Positions 8,490 through 16,951 of a stretch of 64,000 nt of DNA are shown one piece after another. This DNA is from Methylocella tundrae (GTDB lineage Bacteria; Pseudomonadota; Alphaproteobacteria; Rhizobiales; Beijerinckiaceae), in the NCBI RefSeq assembly GCF_901905185.1, contig NZ_CABFMQ020000131.1, forward strand, positions 118,773-182,772, read 5' to 3'. A program made the position numbers and the translations under genes. The number at the start of each line of letters is the position of its first letter. Position 1 is the stretch's first letter. A model generated the notes under the pieces. That model was not told the DNA's origin, searched no databases, and worked only from the letters and a program-made list of their open reading frames with translations.

Positions 8490-9410
8490 CTATTTTGCGT
8501 TGAGAACCGTTCTGCATTCGGTCGGAAGCTGCGCCAATGTGATTGGCGGCTTCGGCCGTTGCGGCCTCGGCAAGGGATGCAACACGGCGTCCGAGAACCA
8601 GTAGGCGAGCGAGGCGTCGCAGCCGTCGCCCGGGGGGACGGGGTCCTGCTCACGGCAGGCCTGCTCTCCTGACGGACAGACGAGGCGGATGTGGAAATGG
8701 TAGTCGTGTCCGTAATAGGGGCGCACTTTATTCAGCCATGAGCGATCGCCAGTCGCCTCCCGGCAAATCGCTTTCTTGATCGCCGCGTTGACGAAAATAC
8801 GCTGCACTTGCCGGTCTTGCGCGGCCGCCTTGACGACCTCAAGATCATCCTGCGTCCATTTCGAAGGATCGACGTCGAGTCGGTCCGGCCGCACCACATT
8901 GATCGCCGTCATCTCCTCCCGCTCAGAACGCGTCAGCTGGCGCGCCGGCATCGGCGTGAGCCAGACGTCGGCGTCGAGGCCGACTTGATGCGAGGCATGT
9001 CCCGTGAGCATAGGGCCGCCGCGCGGCTGCGACATGTCGCCGACGAGAATTCCAGGCCAATGGCTGACGGTCGGCACCTTGCGGGCAAATCGCTCCAGAA
9101 AGGCGAGCAGGGCCGGATGGCCCCAGTTGCGGTTGCGCGAGAGCCGCATCACCTGCCAGGCGGGTCCATTGACGGGCAGGGGCTGGCCTCCGGCGAGGCA
9201 GCCGCGCGAATAAAAACCGATGGTGCGCGCTGCGAGGGGCGCCGGTGTGGTCTCGCGTCCGAATAATTCCTTGGCTGGAGTTGCCGGATCGTTCGGATGG
9301 GCGAGGGGAGGAAGAGCGACGGGTTCGAGCGAACCCCTGTCCTGCGCCAGAGCCGCCCGCATCGGCCAGATCGCGCAAAGGGCGGCCAGTAAAAGCAGAG
9401 GCGATCGCAT
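8490..9410 (-). CDS. mepA: Penicillin-insensitive murein endopeptidase (M74)
   Basis: A periplasmic zinc metallopeptidase that cleaves the D-alanyl-meso-diaminopimelyl cross-link of peptidoglycan. The start at 9410 has a GGGAG ribosome-binding site and begins a 22-residue signal peptide ending in AALA. Active-site segments are GHASHQVGLDADVW and the C-terminal GHDYHFHIRLVCP, which together supply the histidine and aspartate zinc ligands of the LAS fold. Six or more cysteines suggest disulfide bonds, as in the E. coli enzyme. With 306 residues it is slightly longer than usual. It is monocistronic. Confidence 0.93.
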   Translation of the reverse strand: MRSPLLLLAALCAIWPMRAALAQDRGSLEPVALPPLAHPNDPATPAKELFGRETTPAPLAARTIGFYSRGCLAGGQPLPVNGPAWQVMRLSRNRNWGHPALLAFLERFARKVPTVSHWPGILVGDMSQPRGGPMLTGHASHQVGLDADVWLTPMPARQLTRSEREEMTAINVVRPDRLDVDPSKWTQDDLEVVKAAAQDRQVQRIFVNAAIKKAICREATGDRSWLNKVRPYYGHDYHFHIRLVCPSGEQACREQDPVPPGDGCDASLAYWFSDAVLHPLPRPQRPKPPITLAQLPTECRTVLNAK

Positions 9411-9531
9411 TGAAGCTCCCCGATAAACCGGCGCTTTCAACAAGGTTCGTCCGGGTTCGGCCGAATCGACGCGCGATTTTATATTGAAATCGGGGCACGA
9501 AGGTTTTTTTGAGGACAGCGGAACGCCAACG

Positions 9532-9562
9532 GCGTGATCGCTTCAAATTGAAGCGATCACGC
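9532..9562. repeat. 31-bp perfect palindrome (15-bp arms)
   Basis: Arms GCGTGATCGCTTCAA (9532-9546) and TTGAAGCGATCACGC (9548-9562) match perfectly around one central base. It lies 13 bases past the stop of the IalB-like gene and about 120 bases upstream of the mepA start. Neither side has a T-run. It could be a factor-binding operator for mepA or an RNA-processing hairpin. Confidence 0.6.
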
Positions 9563-9575
9563 GCGTTCGCTGGTG

Positions 9576-10223
9576 CTAACGTTTGGCCAACGCATCGAGG
9601 GCCTGGTCCAGCCCCTTGAACGATAGCTCGATGGGCACAGGCTTGCCGCTTGGATCGGTGAAAGTGATCTGGCCGGGCTTGGTCTGTCCGCGGAACGCCT
9701 GCATCTGCTCGGCGGTCAGCTCCAGTTGGGCGAAACAGGCGGCCTGGATGCAGGTCTTGAACGGAATATTGAGATGAGGCTTGGCGGCGTCGGCGACGAC
9801 CTCGACGCCGGGCGCGATGGTCACATTAACCGGCACGAGAATGATGAGCCGCGTTGTTTTCTCTTCGCTCTTGGCGTCCTTGTCCGGCGTCGCTTTGTCC
9901 GCCGGCTTGTCCTTGTCCGCGGTCTTGTCGGGCGCTTGCTGGTCCTTGGCTTGTTTCTCAGCCTGTTTCACCAGGCGTCCGAACGCAACCTGCGCGATCG
10001 GCCCGGTCTGTCCCGGCAGGACAATCGCGGAATCGACCTCGCAGGCGCGTTCGCCGCTGCCGGGGTCGACGCCGCATCGCAAAGTCCATTGGCCGAATGT
10101 CGTCGCCGTGGTGGCCGGAGGCGCCGCCGGGGCGGGAGGCGCTGTTGTTGCGCGCGGTTCCGCGATTGCGGCGGCGCAGGAGCCAAGCAGCGCGCTTATC
10201 GCCAGTATCAGGGTCTTTCGCAT
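9576..10223 (-). CDS. Invasion-associated locus B (IalB) family protein with a charged insert
   Basis: A 215-residue exported protein starting at the ATG at 10223 with a 21-residue signal peptide (hydrophobic ISALLGSCAAAIA). The mature part opens with an Ala/Pro-rich linker, then the IalB core with TFGQWTLRCGV, an early cysteine pair, and the later FKTCIQAACFAQLEL segment, where two further cysteines complete the expected disulfides. Between the halves sits an insert of about 45 residues made almost entirely of K, D, A, P and T in near-repeats of DKxAD, which is not part of the domain. IalB-like proteins are widespread in non-pathogenic Rhizobiales; the role is unknown. Confidence 0.82.
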   Translation of the reverse strand: MRKTLILAISALLGSCAAAIAEPRATTAPPAPAAPPATTATTFGQWTLRCGVDPGSGERACEVDSAIVLPGQTGPIAQVAFGRLVKQAEKQAKDQQAPDKTADKDKPADKATPDKDAKSEEKTTRLIILVPVNVTIAPGVEVVADAAKPHLNIPFKTCIQAACFAQLELTAEQMQAFRGQTKPGQITFTDPSGKPVPIELSFKGLDQALDALAKR

Positions 10224-10546
10224 GGTCAGCCTCGATGTGAGGATCGGAGTTATAGGGAGGCCAGCGCCCGAGGCAAGCCAATATTTGGCGGTCGCAGACG
10301 CCGGAAAGCGAAAAAGGCGCATCCGGCGACATCAGGCTCGAACCCCTTGAAAGGGCGACGGATGAAGATTTTGGACGCCACACGCGGCGCGCCATCCGAA
10401 GGGATCCGGGTTCCAGCGCGCTGCGCAATTGCTGTGAGCGATGCGCAAGACCCGCTCCCAACGTTACTCGACTAAGGCGGCGCGATTGATTTTGGCGCGC
10501 CGTCTCCGTAAGCAGGGGCTCGTCGATTGGTAAACCAAGGCCCACC
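10224..10546. other. Intergenic region without a recognised feature
   Basis: This 323-base region between the divergent IalB-like and DUF423 genes should contain their promoters. I see no convincing coding region, structured RNA or repeat in it. Confidence 0.5.
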
Positions 10547-10942
10547 GTGACGGCTCCGAAAATCCAACAACTCGCCTTGATCGCCGCCGCTCTCGCAGGC
10601 GTGGCCGGCGCCGCCGGCGTGATCCTGTCGGCGGTCTCCGCGCATCTGTCGGCAAGCCCGCTGCTGACGACCGCCGCCAGCTTCCTGCTGATCCATGCCG
10701 TCGCCACGCTGGCGCTTGCGGCCCTCGCCTTAGCCGCGCCCCGTCGCGGCGGCTGGTTCCTTTGCGGGGCGGCGCTGTTTCTTTTCGGCAGCATGCTCTT
10801 TTGCAGTGATCTCGCCTTTCGCGCGCTTTTGGGCGTCAGGCTTTTCCCCATGGCGGCGCCAATCGGAGGCTCGGCCCTGATCCTCGGCTGGCTATCGTCC
10901 GCCGTCGCCGCGCTGGCGGCTCTCGCGTCAAAAGCTGCCTGA
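10547..10942 (+). CDS. DUF423 family small membrane protein
   Basis: A 131-residue integral membrane protein with four hydrophobic helices (approximately residues 9-32, 40-62, 68-92, 100-128), the size and layout of the DUF423/YwdK family. The start is a GTG at 10547; no better ATG lies downstream. The family has no proven function. The response-regulator gene 100 bases downstream has the same orientation, but nothing shows that they are co-transcribed. Confidence 0.75.
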   Translation: MTAPKIQQLALIAAALAGVAGAAGVILSAVSAHLSASPLLTTAASFLLIHAVATLALAALALAAPRRGGWFLCGAALFLFGSMLFCSDLAFRALLGVRLFPMAAPIGGSALILGWLSSAVAALAALASKAA

Positions 10943-11042
10943 ATAACCCTCAAGAAATGAACAAATCGTGACCATTTGTCGATTCTCTGGACATTAGGGA
11001 TCGCTCAAGGCAAAGTCAGCCTCGCAGAAACTAGGTCTCAAG

Positions 11043-11429
11043 ATGACGCTTGCGTGCGCTGGCGATCCGCCATCCAAGAGGATTTTGATCGTCGAGGACG
11101 AGCCTTTCGTCGCGCTCTCGCTTGTCGACGCTTTGTCTGAGCTTGGTTTTGACGTCGCGGGCTGTTTCGGCGACGTCACCGCCGCGATGGACTTCATTGG
11201 CCGGGAACACATCGACGGAGCGCTTCTCGACATCAATATCGGGTCGCAGCGGATCGACCCTGTGGCCGATTTGCTGGCGCAGCGGTCGTGTCCGTTCATT
11301 TTCACCACCGGCTTCGGACTGTCCGACATCCCGGCCGCCTATGCGGACAGAGCGATTTTGCAGAAGCCTTTTGGCACCGCGGATCTTGTCTCGATGCTGG
11401 ACAAAGTGTTTGGCGCTGTTGGCCACTAG
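11043..11429 (+). CDS. Single-domain response regulator
   Basis: A 128-residue stand-alone receiver domain without an output domain. The acidic pocket is E18/D19, the phosphoacceptor is D63 in LLDINIG, the conserved threonine is in FTTGF at 88-89, and the lysine is K108 in KPF. Such proteins act by protein-protein contact or as phosphate shuttles. No histidine kinase is encoded nearby, so the partner must be elsewhere. The receiver resembles those in alphaproteobacterial HWE/HisKA2 systems, but that is only an impression. Confidence 0.88.
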   Translation: MTLACAGDPPSKRILIVEDEPFVALSLVDALSELGFDVAGCFGDVTAAMDFIGREHIDGALLDINIGSQRIDPVADLLAQRSCPFIFTTGFGLSDIPAAYADRAILQKPFGTADLVSMLDKVFGAVGH

Positions 11430-11641
11430 ACCTTTGTCCGGCGCTTTCGGAACCCGCGCGCCGTTATTCGAGTTTCGAGCAGGCGCTTTGATCGAAAACG
11501 GGTTGCTGAGAGCTGAAGATAGGCCCAGGAGGGCGTATTTTTTGCCTTCTTCGTGACATAGTCGAAGGCCACAAGCTTGTTTTCGCGGGGTGTGCGGGCG
11601 AAGCAGCCGGCCGGACGAGAGCTTGAGGGCGCCTGAAAGCC

Positions 11642-13555
11642 ATGGCTGAAGTGGCGACGACTGCTTCCATTTCCCCGCAACCGCCGCGCAGGCAGGTCAC
11701 GAGATGGATCGCGGCCTTCGGCTTTCTCGCCATTTTCCTCAGCATGACGGTCGCCGCCGTTCCATGGCTGTTTTCGACGAATGTGCTGCGCAATGAGATC
11801 ATCGCGCAAATCCGGCGCATGACCGGGCTCATTGCGATATCGCAAGGCCACGCCGTTTTCGTCGTTTTGCCGCAGCCCCACATCAGCATCGACAATATCC
11901 GTTTCGCCGACCCGTCCGGCGCACTGCGCATCGACGCTGCTTATCTCAAGGGCTATCTGCGCGTCGCGGCGCTTCTGCAGGGGCGGCTCGAGATCGCGTC
12001 GGCGACCCTTGGCGAACCTGAGATGGTGATCAATCTCGACGGTCGTCCGATGCCTTCCGACAGCGCGATCGGGCGCGCCGCGAATGCAAAATCATCAAGC
12101 CCGCAGGCAACATCCGCCGATGAGGCGCGGCTTGGAGTGGTGTCATTGGTTGATGGCAGCGCCCGGCTGACGACGAGCCTTGGCGATGGCGACCTTTGGA
12201 TCGACGCGATCAATGTGACCCTCGACTGGCGCAAATTGGGCGCCGCCGCGAATCTCACCGGGACGGTGCGTTTTCGCGGACAAAGCGCCGATATCGCCGC
12301 CATCGTCGATCGTCCGACGGATTTGATGCGCGGCGAACAGTCCGCGCTGAGCCTCAAGGTCAACGGGCCGGCGTTGTCGCTCTCAGCCGAAGGCAATCTT
12401 GCAAGCGCGCCGAAGGCGCAATTCACCGGGCGCATTTTCGCCTCTGCTCCGTCGCTGCGCCAACTGGTCGAAACGGGGGGATATTTTGTCGAGCTGCCGG
12501 CTCCTTTCCAGGATTTCGCCCTGACCTCGGACGCCAGCATCGGCGCGTCAGGCGCCAGTTTTTCAAATCTGCGCCTTCAGCTCGACGGCAATGCCTATGA
12601 GGGCGCTCTCGCGGTCATGATGGGGCAGGATAAGCCGATTCTTTCCGGCACGCTGGCGACGAGCGATTTGTCCTTGCGGCCCTTCCTTGCCAATCTGTCT
12701 CCGGCGCTCGGACGCGACGGGCAATGGAGCCATGACGCTTTTGATCTCGATGAAGAGAATTTCGCCGACGTGGACCTGCGGGTCTCCGCGGCCCGCCTCG
12801 CGCTGCCAGGGATCGAACTGGAGGACGCCGCATTTTCCCTGATGAACCAGAAACAGCGTCTCGACATCGCCTTGATCGAGGCCAGGGCCTATCAGGGGAG
12901 CGTCAAGGGACGCGCGTCTTTCGCCAAGACCGGCGCCGGGCTCGCCATGCACGGCAGCGCGGTTTTCTCTGGCGTCGACGCCGCCGGGGTGTGGCCGAAC
13001 TCCATCGAATCGTGGAAAGTTGAGGGCGCGCTGACCGCCGCGGGCAATGTCGAGAGCACGGGCGCCAATATGAGCGAATTGATGCGCAATCTCAACGGCC
13101 ATGCGCAGATCGCGCTGGAGCGCGGCCAAATTGGGGGGATCAATCTCGATCAGGCTTTACGCTGGATCGACACGAGGCCGCTGGGCCTTGCCGATGATAT
13201 ACGCTATGGCGGCACTGGCTTCGATGAACTCGGTCTCAGCCTTCGCATCGCCAAGGGCGTCGCTGAAATCGAGGATGGGCGGATGCGCGGCCGGAACCTT
13301 GCCCTCGGCTTCGGCGGCTCCATCGACATTGGCGAGCGCGCGCTCAATGTCCATGCGACCGCCACGACCGCCGGCGGCGAGGTTAAGCCTGGCGCCGAAC
13401 GACCGAAATTTTCCTTCGACCTCGCGGGCTCGTTTGACGATCTCGCTCTCATTCCGGACGCGCGAAGCTTGATCCGGCAGTCTGGCGCGGCGGCGCCCCT
13501 GTTTTCCAGCGCTCCCGACGGCGTCAAACCGACATCCTCAGTTGAGGCGCATTGA
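11642..13555 (+). CDS. AsmA-like family protein
   Basis: A 637-residue envelope protein of the AsmA group, related to the bridge-like lipid-transfer proteins that link inner and outer membranes. One transmembrane helix lies at residues 22-44, after a short cytoplasmic N-terminus. The periplasmic part shows the family traits: a start like ITGLIAISQGHAVF with a PQPHISIDNIRF segment, long beta-rich stretches, and the C-terminal AsmA_2 portion (GNVESTGANMSELMRNLNGHAQIALERGQIGGINL). The Ser/Thr/Ala-rich end has no anchor. It is monocistronic, 210 bases after the response-regulator gene. Confidence 0.85.
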   Translation: MAEVATTASISPQPPRRQVTRWIAAFGFLAIFLSMTVAAVPWLFSTNVLRNEIIAQIRRMTGLIAISQGHAVFVVLPQPHISIDNIRFADPSGALRIDAAYLKGYLRVAALLQGRLEIASATLGEPEMVINLDGRPMPSDSAIGRAANAKSSSPQATSADEARLGVVSLVDGSARLTTSLGDGDLWIDAINVTLDWRKLGAAANLTGTVRFRGQSADIAAIVDRPTDLMRGEQSALSLKVNGPALSLSAEGNLASAPKAQFTGRIFASAPSLRQLVETGGYFVELPAPFQDFALTSDASIGASGASFSNLRLQLDGNAYEGALAVMMGQDKPILSGTLATSDLSLRPFLANLSPALGRDGQWSHDAFDLDEENFADVDLRVSAARLALPGIELEDAAFSLMNQKQRLDIALIEARAYQGSVKGRASFAKTGAGLAMHGSAVFSGVDAAGVWPNSIESWKVEGALTAAGNVESTGANMSELMRNLNGHAQIALERGQIGGINLDQALRWIDTRPLGLADDIRYGGTGFDELGLSLRIAKGVAEIEDGRMRGRNLALGFGGSIDIGERALNVHATATTAGGEVKPGAERPKFSFDLAGSFDDLALIPDARSLIRQSGAAAPLFSSAPDGVKPTSSVEAH

Positions 13556-13571
13556 CCCAAGGCTGCACGGG

Positions 13572-14261
13572 TCAGCCGCCTTCGCGCATCGCTTCGGCTA
13601 GACGCGCTTCCAGGACGCCAGGCCGGACGAGAACGAGGGCGCCGCGGGTTTTCTCTATGAGGCCTTCCTGAGCCAGAGCCGAGAGTTCGCGCGTGACCTG
13701 CTCGCGCCGGCAACCGATGCGCGCCGCCAGAACGTGATGGAAAGGCGGCGGCGTCACTGCTCGTTCCGTCGGCCTGCCGGGGCGCGGATGCGCCATGCGC
13801 AACAGTTCGGAATAGAGACGATGCTTCAGATCGAAGATCGAATGTTCGGCGAGCCTTGCGTTCAGCTCGCGAATGCGGCCGGTCAGCAGCCGCAAGATGC
13901 GGTCGCAAGCCGTCTGCGAGGCGAAAATGACCTCGCGGAACACATGGGCCGGCATGATGCAGAGTTCCGACTTCGTCAAGGCCGTCACATTGGCCGAGCG
14001 TTTAGCGCCGTCGATCGCCGTCATTTCGCCGAAGAACTGGCCGGCGCGGCTTTCTCCGAGGATAATCTCCTTGCCGGCGACGGTGCGGATCAGGACCCGC
14101 ACTTCACCGGCGACGATGAAATAAACGTCGGATGATTCGTCTTCGTAATCGACGACGAGTTCGCCATCGTCGAACCGGCGCCACAGACAGAGCCGATCAA
14201 AACGCTCGAAGTCGAGGTCGGCGACATCCTTGAAAAATGGTAGGCGCGCGAGGGTCTGCAT
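13572..14261 (-). CDS. Crp/Fnr family transcriptional regulator
   Basis: A 229-residue regulator with an N-terminal cyclic-nucleotide-binding jelly roll (residues 8-125, including the GQFFGEMTAIDGAKRSANVTAL phosphate-binding-cassette region), a long dimerisation helix and a C-terminal winged helix (AARIGCRREQVTRELSALAQEGLI as recognition region). The FGE...R(S)A cassette is close to the cAMP-binding consensus. There is no N-terminal cysteine cluster, so it is not an oxygen-sensing FNR. Its target is not evident; the closest genes are a convergent AsmA gene and the divergent dioxygenase at 14460, about 200 bases away. Confidence 0.9.
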   Translation of the reverse strand: MQTLARLPFFKDVADLDFERFDRLCLWRRFDDGELVVDYEDESSDVYFIVAGEVRVLIRTVAGKEIILGESRAGQFFGEMTAIDGAKRSANVTALTKSELCIMPAHVFREVIFASQTACDRILRLLTGRIRELNARLAEHSIFDLKHRLYSELLRMAHPRPGRPTERAVTPPPFHHVLAARIGCRREQVTRELSALAQEGLIEKTRGALVLVRPGVLEARLAEAMREGG

Positions 14262-14459
14262 GGCTTGCTCGAATCAGGAAAGGAGCTTTCGTATCTTTCA
14301 ATTCAGTTTTGCTGAAACAATCGCCGCTGTCGCCGAATTTCGCAATTCCGCCAAAGCATAACTTGGTCAGAGGGGCTTCGACCGTTAAATAGCTGATTGC
14401 AACGGCTGATTGAATGAGCGAAGCGCTTTCTTGCTCCCATTTAAAGAAAAACCTGCCTG

Positions 14460-15179
14460 ATGAACGCAAATCTTCAACTCATCGCCGAATCTCTCAAGCT
14501 CGACGGCTTCGCATTCGCGCAAGCCAAACAGATGGACGCTGCGCTGCGCGAGGCTGGCCTCACCGATTGGGACAGCTTTGCGCAAAGCTGGAACGATCTC
14601 GGCATCGATGGTTACATGGCCGATGGAGGGCGCTATCGCCGCCGCCGCTACGCCGCTTTCGCCGCCGCGCAGGGCGAAATCACGCGCAAGCCGCACCAGC
14701 CCCATTATCAGAGCCGGGATTATAATCCCTTGAATGGAGGCCTTGAGCGCTGGTTTGCGCCGGTGACGAGCGCAATCGGCGCCCATCCGGCCATGCGGGC
14801 GATCCTGCGCGCCTGTTTCGATCTCTTCGACGGTTTGACGCCGGCCGACGCGAAGCCCGCGGCATGGCACGTCGAAATCCATCAATTCCGGATCGAAGCG
14901 CGCGCCGGCGAGCACGGACTGCCAACGCCCGAGGGATTGCACCGGGATGGCGTCGACTGGGTGCTCGTTTTGCTGGTTGCGCGCGAAAACGTCGCCAGCG
15001 GCATGACCTCGATCCACGATCTTCTGAAACAAAATATCGGCAATTTCACTCTGACGCAGCCGATGGACGCGGCCTTCGTCGATGATTCGAGGGTCTATCA
15101 CGGCGTCACGCCGGTCGAGCCTCTCGATCCTTCGCGTCCGGCTTATCGGGATGTGCTCGTCGTCACCTTCCGCCGCTAG
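14460..15179 (+). CDS. 2-oxoglutarate/Fe(II) dioxygenase, IDO/BsmA-like
   Basis: A 239-residue non-haem iron oxygenase of the family that contains bacterial L-isoleucine 4-hydroxylase and related free-amino-acid hydroxylases. Iron ligands are H161 and D163 in LHRDGVDW and H214 in VYHGVTPV; R230 near the C-terminus would bind the 2-oxoglutarate carboxylate. The pattern EIHQFRI before the HxD is typical. Substrate cannot be read from sequence; a free aliphatic amino acid is the family precedent. The stop codon TAG is the first three bases of a dispersed repeat (15176-15291). Confidence 0.85.
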   Translation: MNANLQLIAESLKLDGFAFAQAKQMDAALREAGLTDWDSFAQSWNDLGIDGYMADGGRYRRRRYAAFAAAQGEITRKPHQPHYQSRDYNPLNGGLERWFAPVTSAIGAHPAMRAILRACFDLFDGLTPADAKPAAWHVEIHQFRIEARAGEHGLPTPEGLHRDGVDWVLVLLVARENVASGMTSIHDLLKQNIGNFTLTQPMDAAFVDDSRVYHGVTPVEPLDPSRPAYRDVLVVTFRR

Positions 15180-15291
15180 AGCGCTTTCCGATCGAAGGAG
15201 TCATTCGATCGATCAGAAATCGCTCCAGATTCAAAAGCTTGAGCATATTCTCGTCGATCAGATCGACCGGTCTGATCGGAATATGCGCTAG
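15176..15291 (+). repeat. Dispersed inverted-repeat element, copy A
   Basis: A 116-base element bounded by imperfect inverted ends: TAGAGCGCTTTCCGATCG at the left, and a right end whose complement reads TAGCGCATATTCCGATC. It matches copy B (17741-17856, opposite orientation) almost base for base and copy C (34786-34898) more loosely. The left TAG is the stop codon of the dioxygenase gene. There is no coding potential of its own. Confidence 0.85.
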
Positions 15292-15683
15292 TCCGTTTCC
15301 GATTTGGGCCGTTGCGGCCTTTCGAGCGTGCGGATTTCGAGACCGCCGATCGCGGCCGTCAAGGCGATCTGGCACGATAGCCGATCGTCTTCATGCGGGT
15401 CGTCGATATAGCGCAGCACGCTTCGTTCGCCCCGGCCCGATGGCGTGACGCGATCGCGCCCGCCTTTGTCGATTCTCACTCTGCAGCCGCCGCAACAAGC
15501 CCGTCCATTGCAAACGGGCATGACGTCTGCCCGCGCCCGCATCAGGGCGTCGAGCAGGCGTTCGCCCGCAAATCCCTCGATCGGCTGCGCATTTCCGGCG
15601 CTATCGCAAAGGATCAGCGAGATTGTCGGCCGCGCGTCGTCGGCCGCGTCAATCGCCTCGGTCGAAGGAGAGAAATTGTCCAT
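15288..15683 (-). CDS. 2Fe-2S ferredoxin, adrenodoxin-type
   Basis: A 131-residue electron carrier. The cluster cysteines C58, C64, C67 and C104 have the CX5CX2CX36C spacing of vertebrate-type (ISC-type) ferredoxins; C63 is an extra cysteine beside C64. An N-terminal extension of about 18 residues rich in D and A precedes the fold. No reductase or monooxygenase is adjacent, so its redox partner is unknown. The gene ends four bases inside the dispersed repeat copy A. Confidence 0.85.
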   Translation of the reverse strand: MDNFSPSTEAIDAADDARPTISLILCDSAGNAQPIEGFAGERLLDALMRARADVMPVCNGRACCGGCRVRIDKGGRDRVTPSGRGERSVLRYIDDPHEDDRLSCQIALTAAIGGLEIRTLERPQRPKSETD

Positions 15684-15835
15684 AGCGGGGGCACCCGGAG
15701 GCGATCATGCCGTTTTGGCGGTCAACCTCATGCATGATCCAGTCCAGCGCCGACGCCGCGGATCGGCCGACGCACAAGCGGCGATGCGTGGCTTGCGGGG
15801 AAAGCCGTCGCCTCACCCGCATCCGCCCTGGAAAG

Positions 15836-16576
15836 TCAGACGCGCTGCCGCTGCGGCGCCCCGGCGACGATATTGCCGAGATTCTCGCTGATGAGACGCG
15901 CGGACGCGCTGAACGCCGCCAATTTAGGCGCTATCGTTTCCCCAAGGGCGGCGGCGTTTTGCGCGCCGATCGCCTTCTCAAGGCTCTCTTTATACTCCGG
16001 AATCTGTTCCCATTCGCCGACGGCGCTTGCTTCCACCTCAGTGTGAAACTGCAGGCCATAGGCGTGCCGCCCCCAGCGGATGGCCTGCGCCGGGCAGGCC
16101 GAATTTCCGGCGAGGATCGTCGCTCCTTCAGGAAGGCGGGATACCTCCGCGCCATGCCACTGAAAGGTCTCAAAGCCCGGGGCGAACCCTTGAAACAGCG
16201 GATCGTCCTGGCCGTTTGGCGTCAGGTCTACCTGCGCGAGGCCGACTTCGGGCCGCGCCATGAGGCTGACCTTCCCGCCAAGCGCGGCGGCAAGAAGCTG
16301 GTGGCCGAGACAGATGCCGAGGTAGGGGCGCCCCAAAACCCGCACCCAATGACGGATCACAGCCTTTTCGCGGACGAGCCACGGATGGGTTCTCTCCTGC
16401 CACACGTCCATCGGTCCGCCCATGACGGCGAGAAGGTCGAAGCCGTCGAGAGCCGGGATCGTCTCTCCGGCGTCGAGTTCGACCGTTTCCCAGTCATGTC
16501 CGGCTTCGGTCCACAACGTGCGGAAGATACCGGGATGCTCGACAGCGAGATGTTGAAACACCAAAATACGCATCAT
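15836..16576 (-). CDS. GMP-synthase-like class I glutamine amidotransferase
   Basis: A 246-residue stand-alone class I glutaminase-like protein (type 1 GATase1 of the YfeJ/GuaA-like group). The nucleophile is C89 in GICLGHQL; the catalytic histidine and glutamate are H177 and E179 in QFHTEVE. The N-terminal VFQH and MGGPM motifs are typical. No synthetase partner is adjacent, so it probably acts on a small gamma-glutamyl compound or as a detoxifying glutaminase; this is inference. Two consecutive ATG codons open the frame. Confidence 0.88.
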   Translation of the reverse strand: MMRILVFQHLAVEHPGIFRTLWTEAGHDWETVELDAGETIPALDGFDLLAVMGGPMDVWQERTHPWLVREKAVIRHWVRVLGRPYLGICLGHQLLAAALGGKVSLMARPEVGLAQVDLTPNGQDDPLFQGFAPGFETFQWHGAEVSRLPEGATILAGNSACPAQAIRWGRHAYGLQFHTEVEASAVGEWEQIPEYKESLEKAIGAQNAAALGETIAPKLAAFSASARLISENLGNIVAGAPQRQRV

Positions 16577-16951
16577 AAATCCTCAGAAGCAGCTTAAGAT
16601 TCTGAAGTCTTGTTCGCAGACTCTAGAGTCTTGTTTGAAGGTCGCGGATCCGCTCTGCTCGAGGTTGAAAGCCGCGCGCGCCAGTGATTTTTTGAATAAA
16701 ATGGTCGCCCTCCCTCCGTTCGTCGTTATAGGCCGCGAGCCTTGCTGCGCGGCCGCTCATTTGAGCCCGAAGCAAGATATGAGCCGATCACTCTCTCTGT
16801 AAGAATTGATTTATATTCCAGAGAAAATTTAGAATTTCTCATAATGTGAGCTGGCGTCAAGCGAGGCCCCCCATTTGGTGGCGCCGCTCATGCAAGTAAC
16901 TGAGCGCCGGCTGATTGAGGCCCGACGTTTGGCGTCGCGCCGCCGAAGGCT
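16577..16951. other. Intergenic region without a gene
   Basis: This 375-base region lies between divergent genes. It contains a patch of related TCTGAAGTCTTG / GACTCTAGAGTCTTG motifs near 16595-16640 and an AT-rich run near 16795-16845. These could be promoter elements. Nothing more specific is supported. Confidence 0.5.

Noticed and set aside
10320..10360. GGCTCGAACCCC that looks like part of a tRNA T-arm
   Set aside because: No matching acceptor, D-arm or anticodon stem can be built around it. No other tRNA was found in the window.
9958..10953. 331-residue minus-strand open frame
   Set aside because: It covers the DUF423 gene and the 5' part of the IalB-like gene in another frame, with no family motif and no ribosome-binding site.
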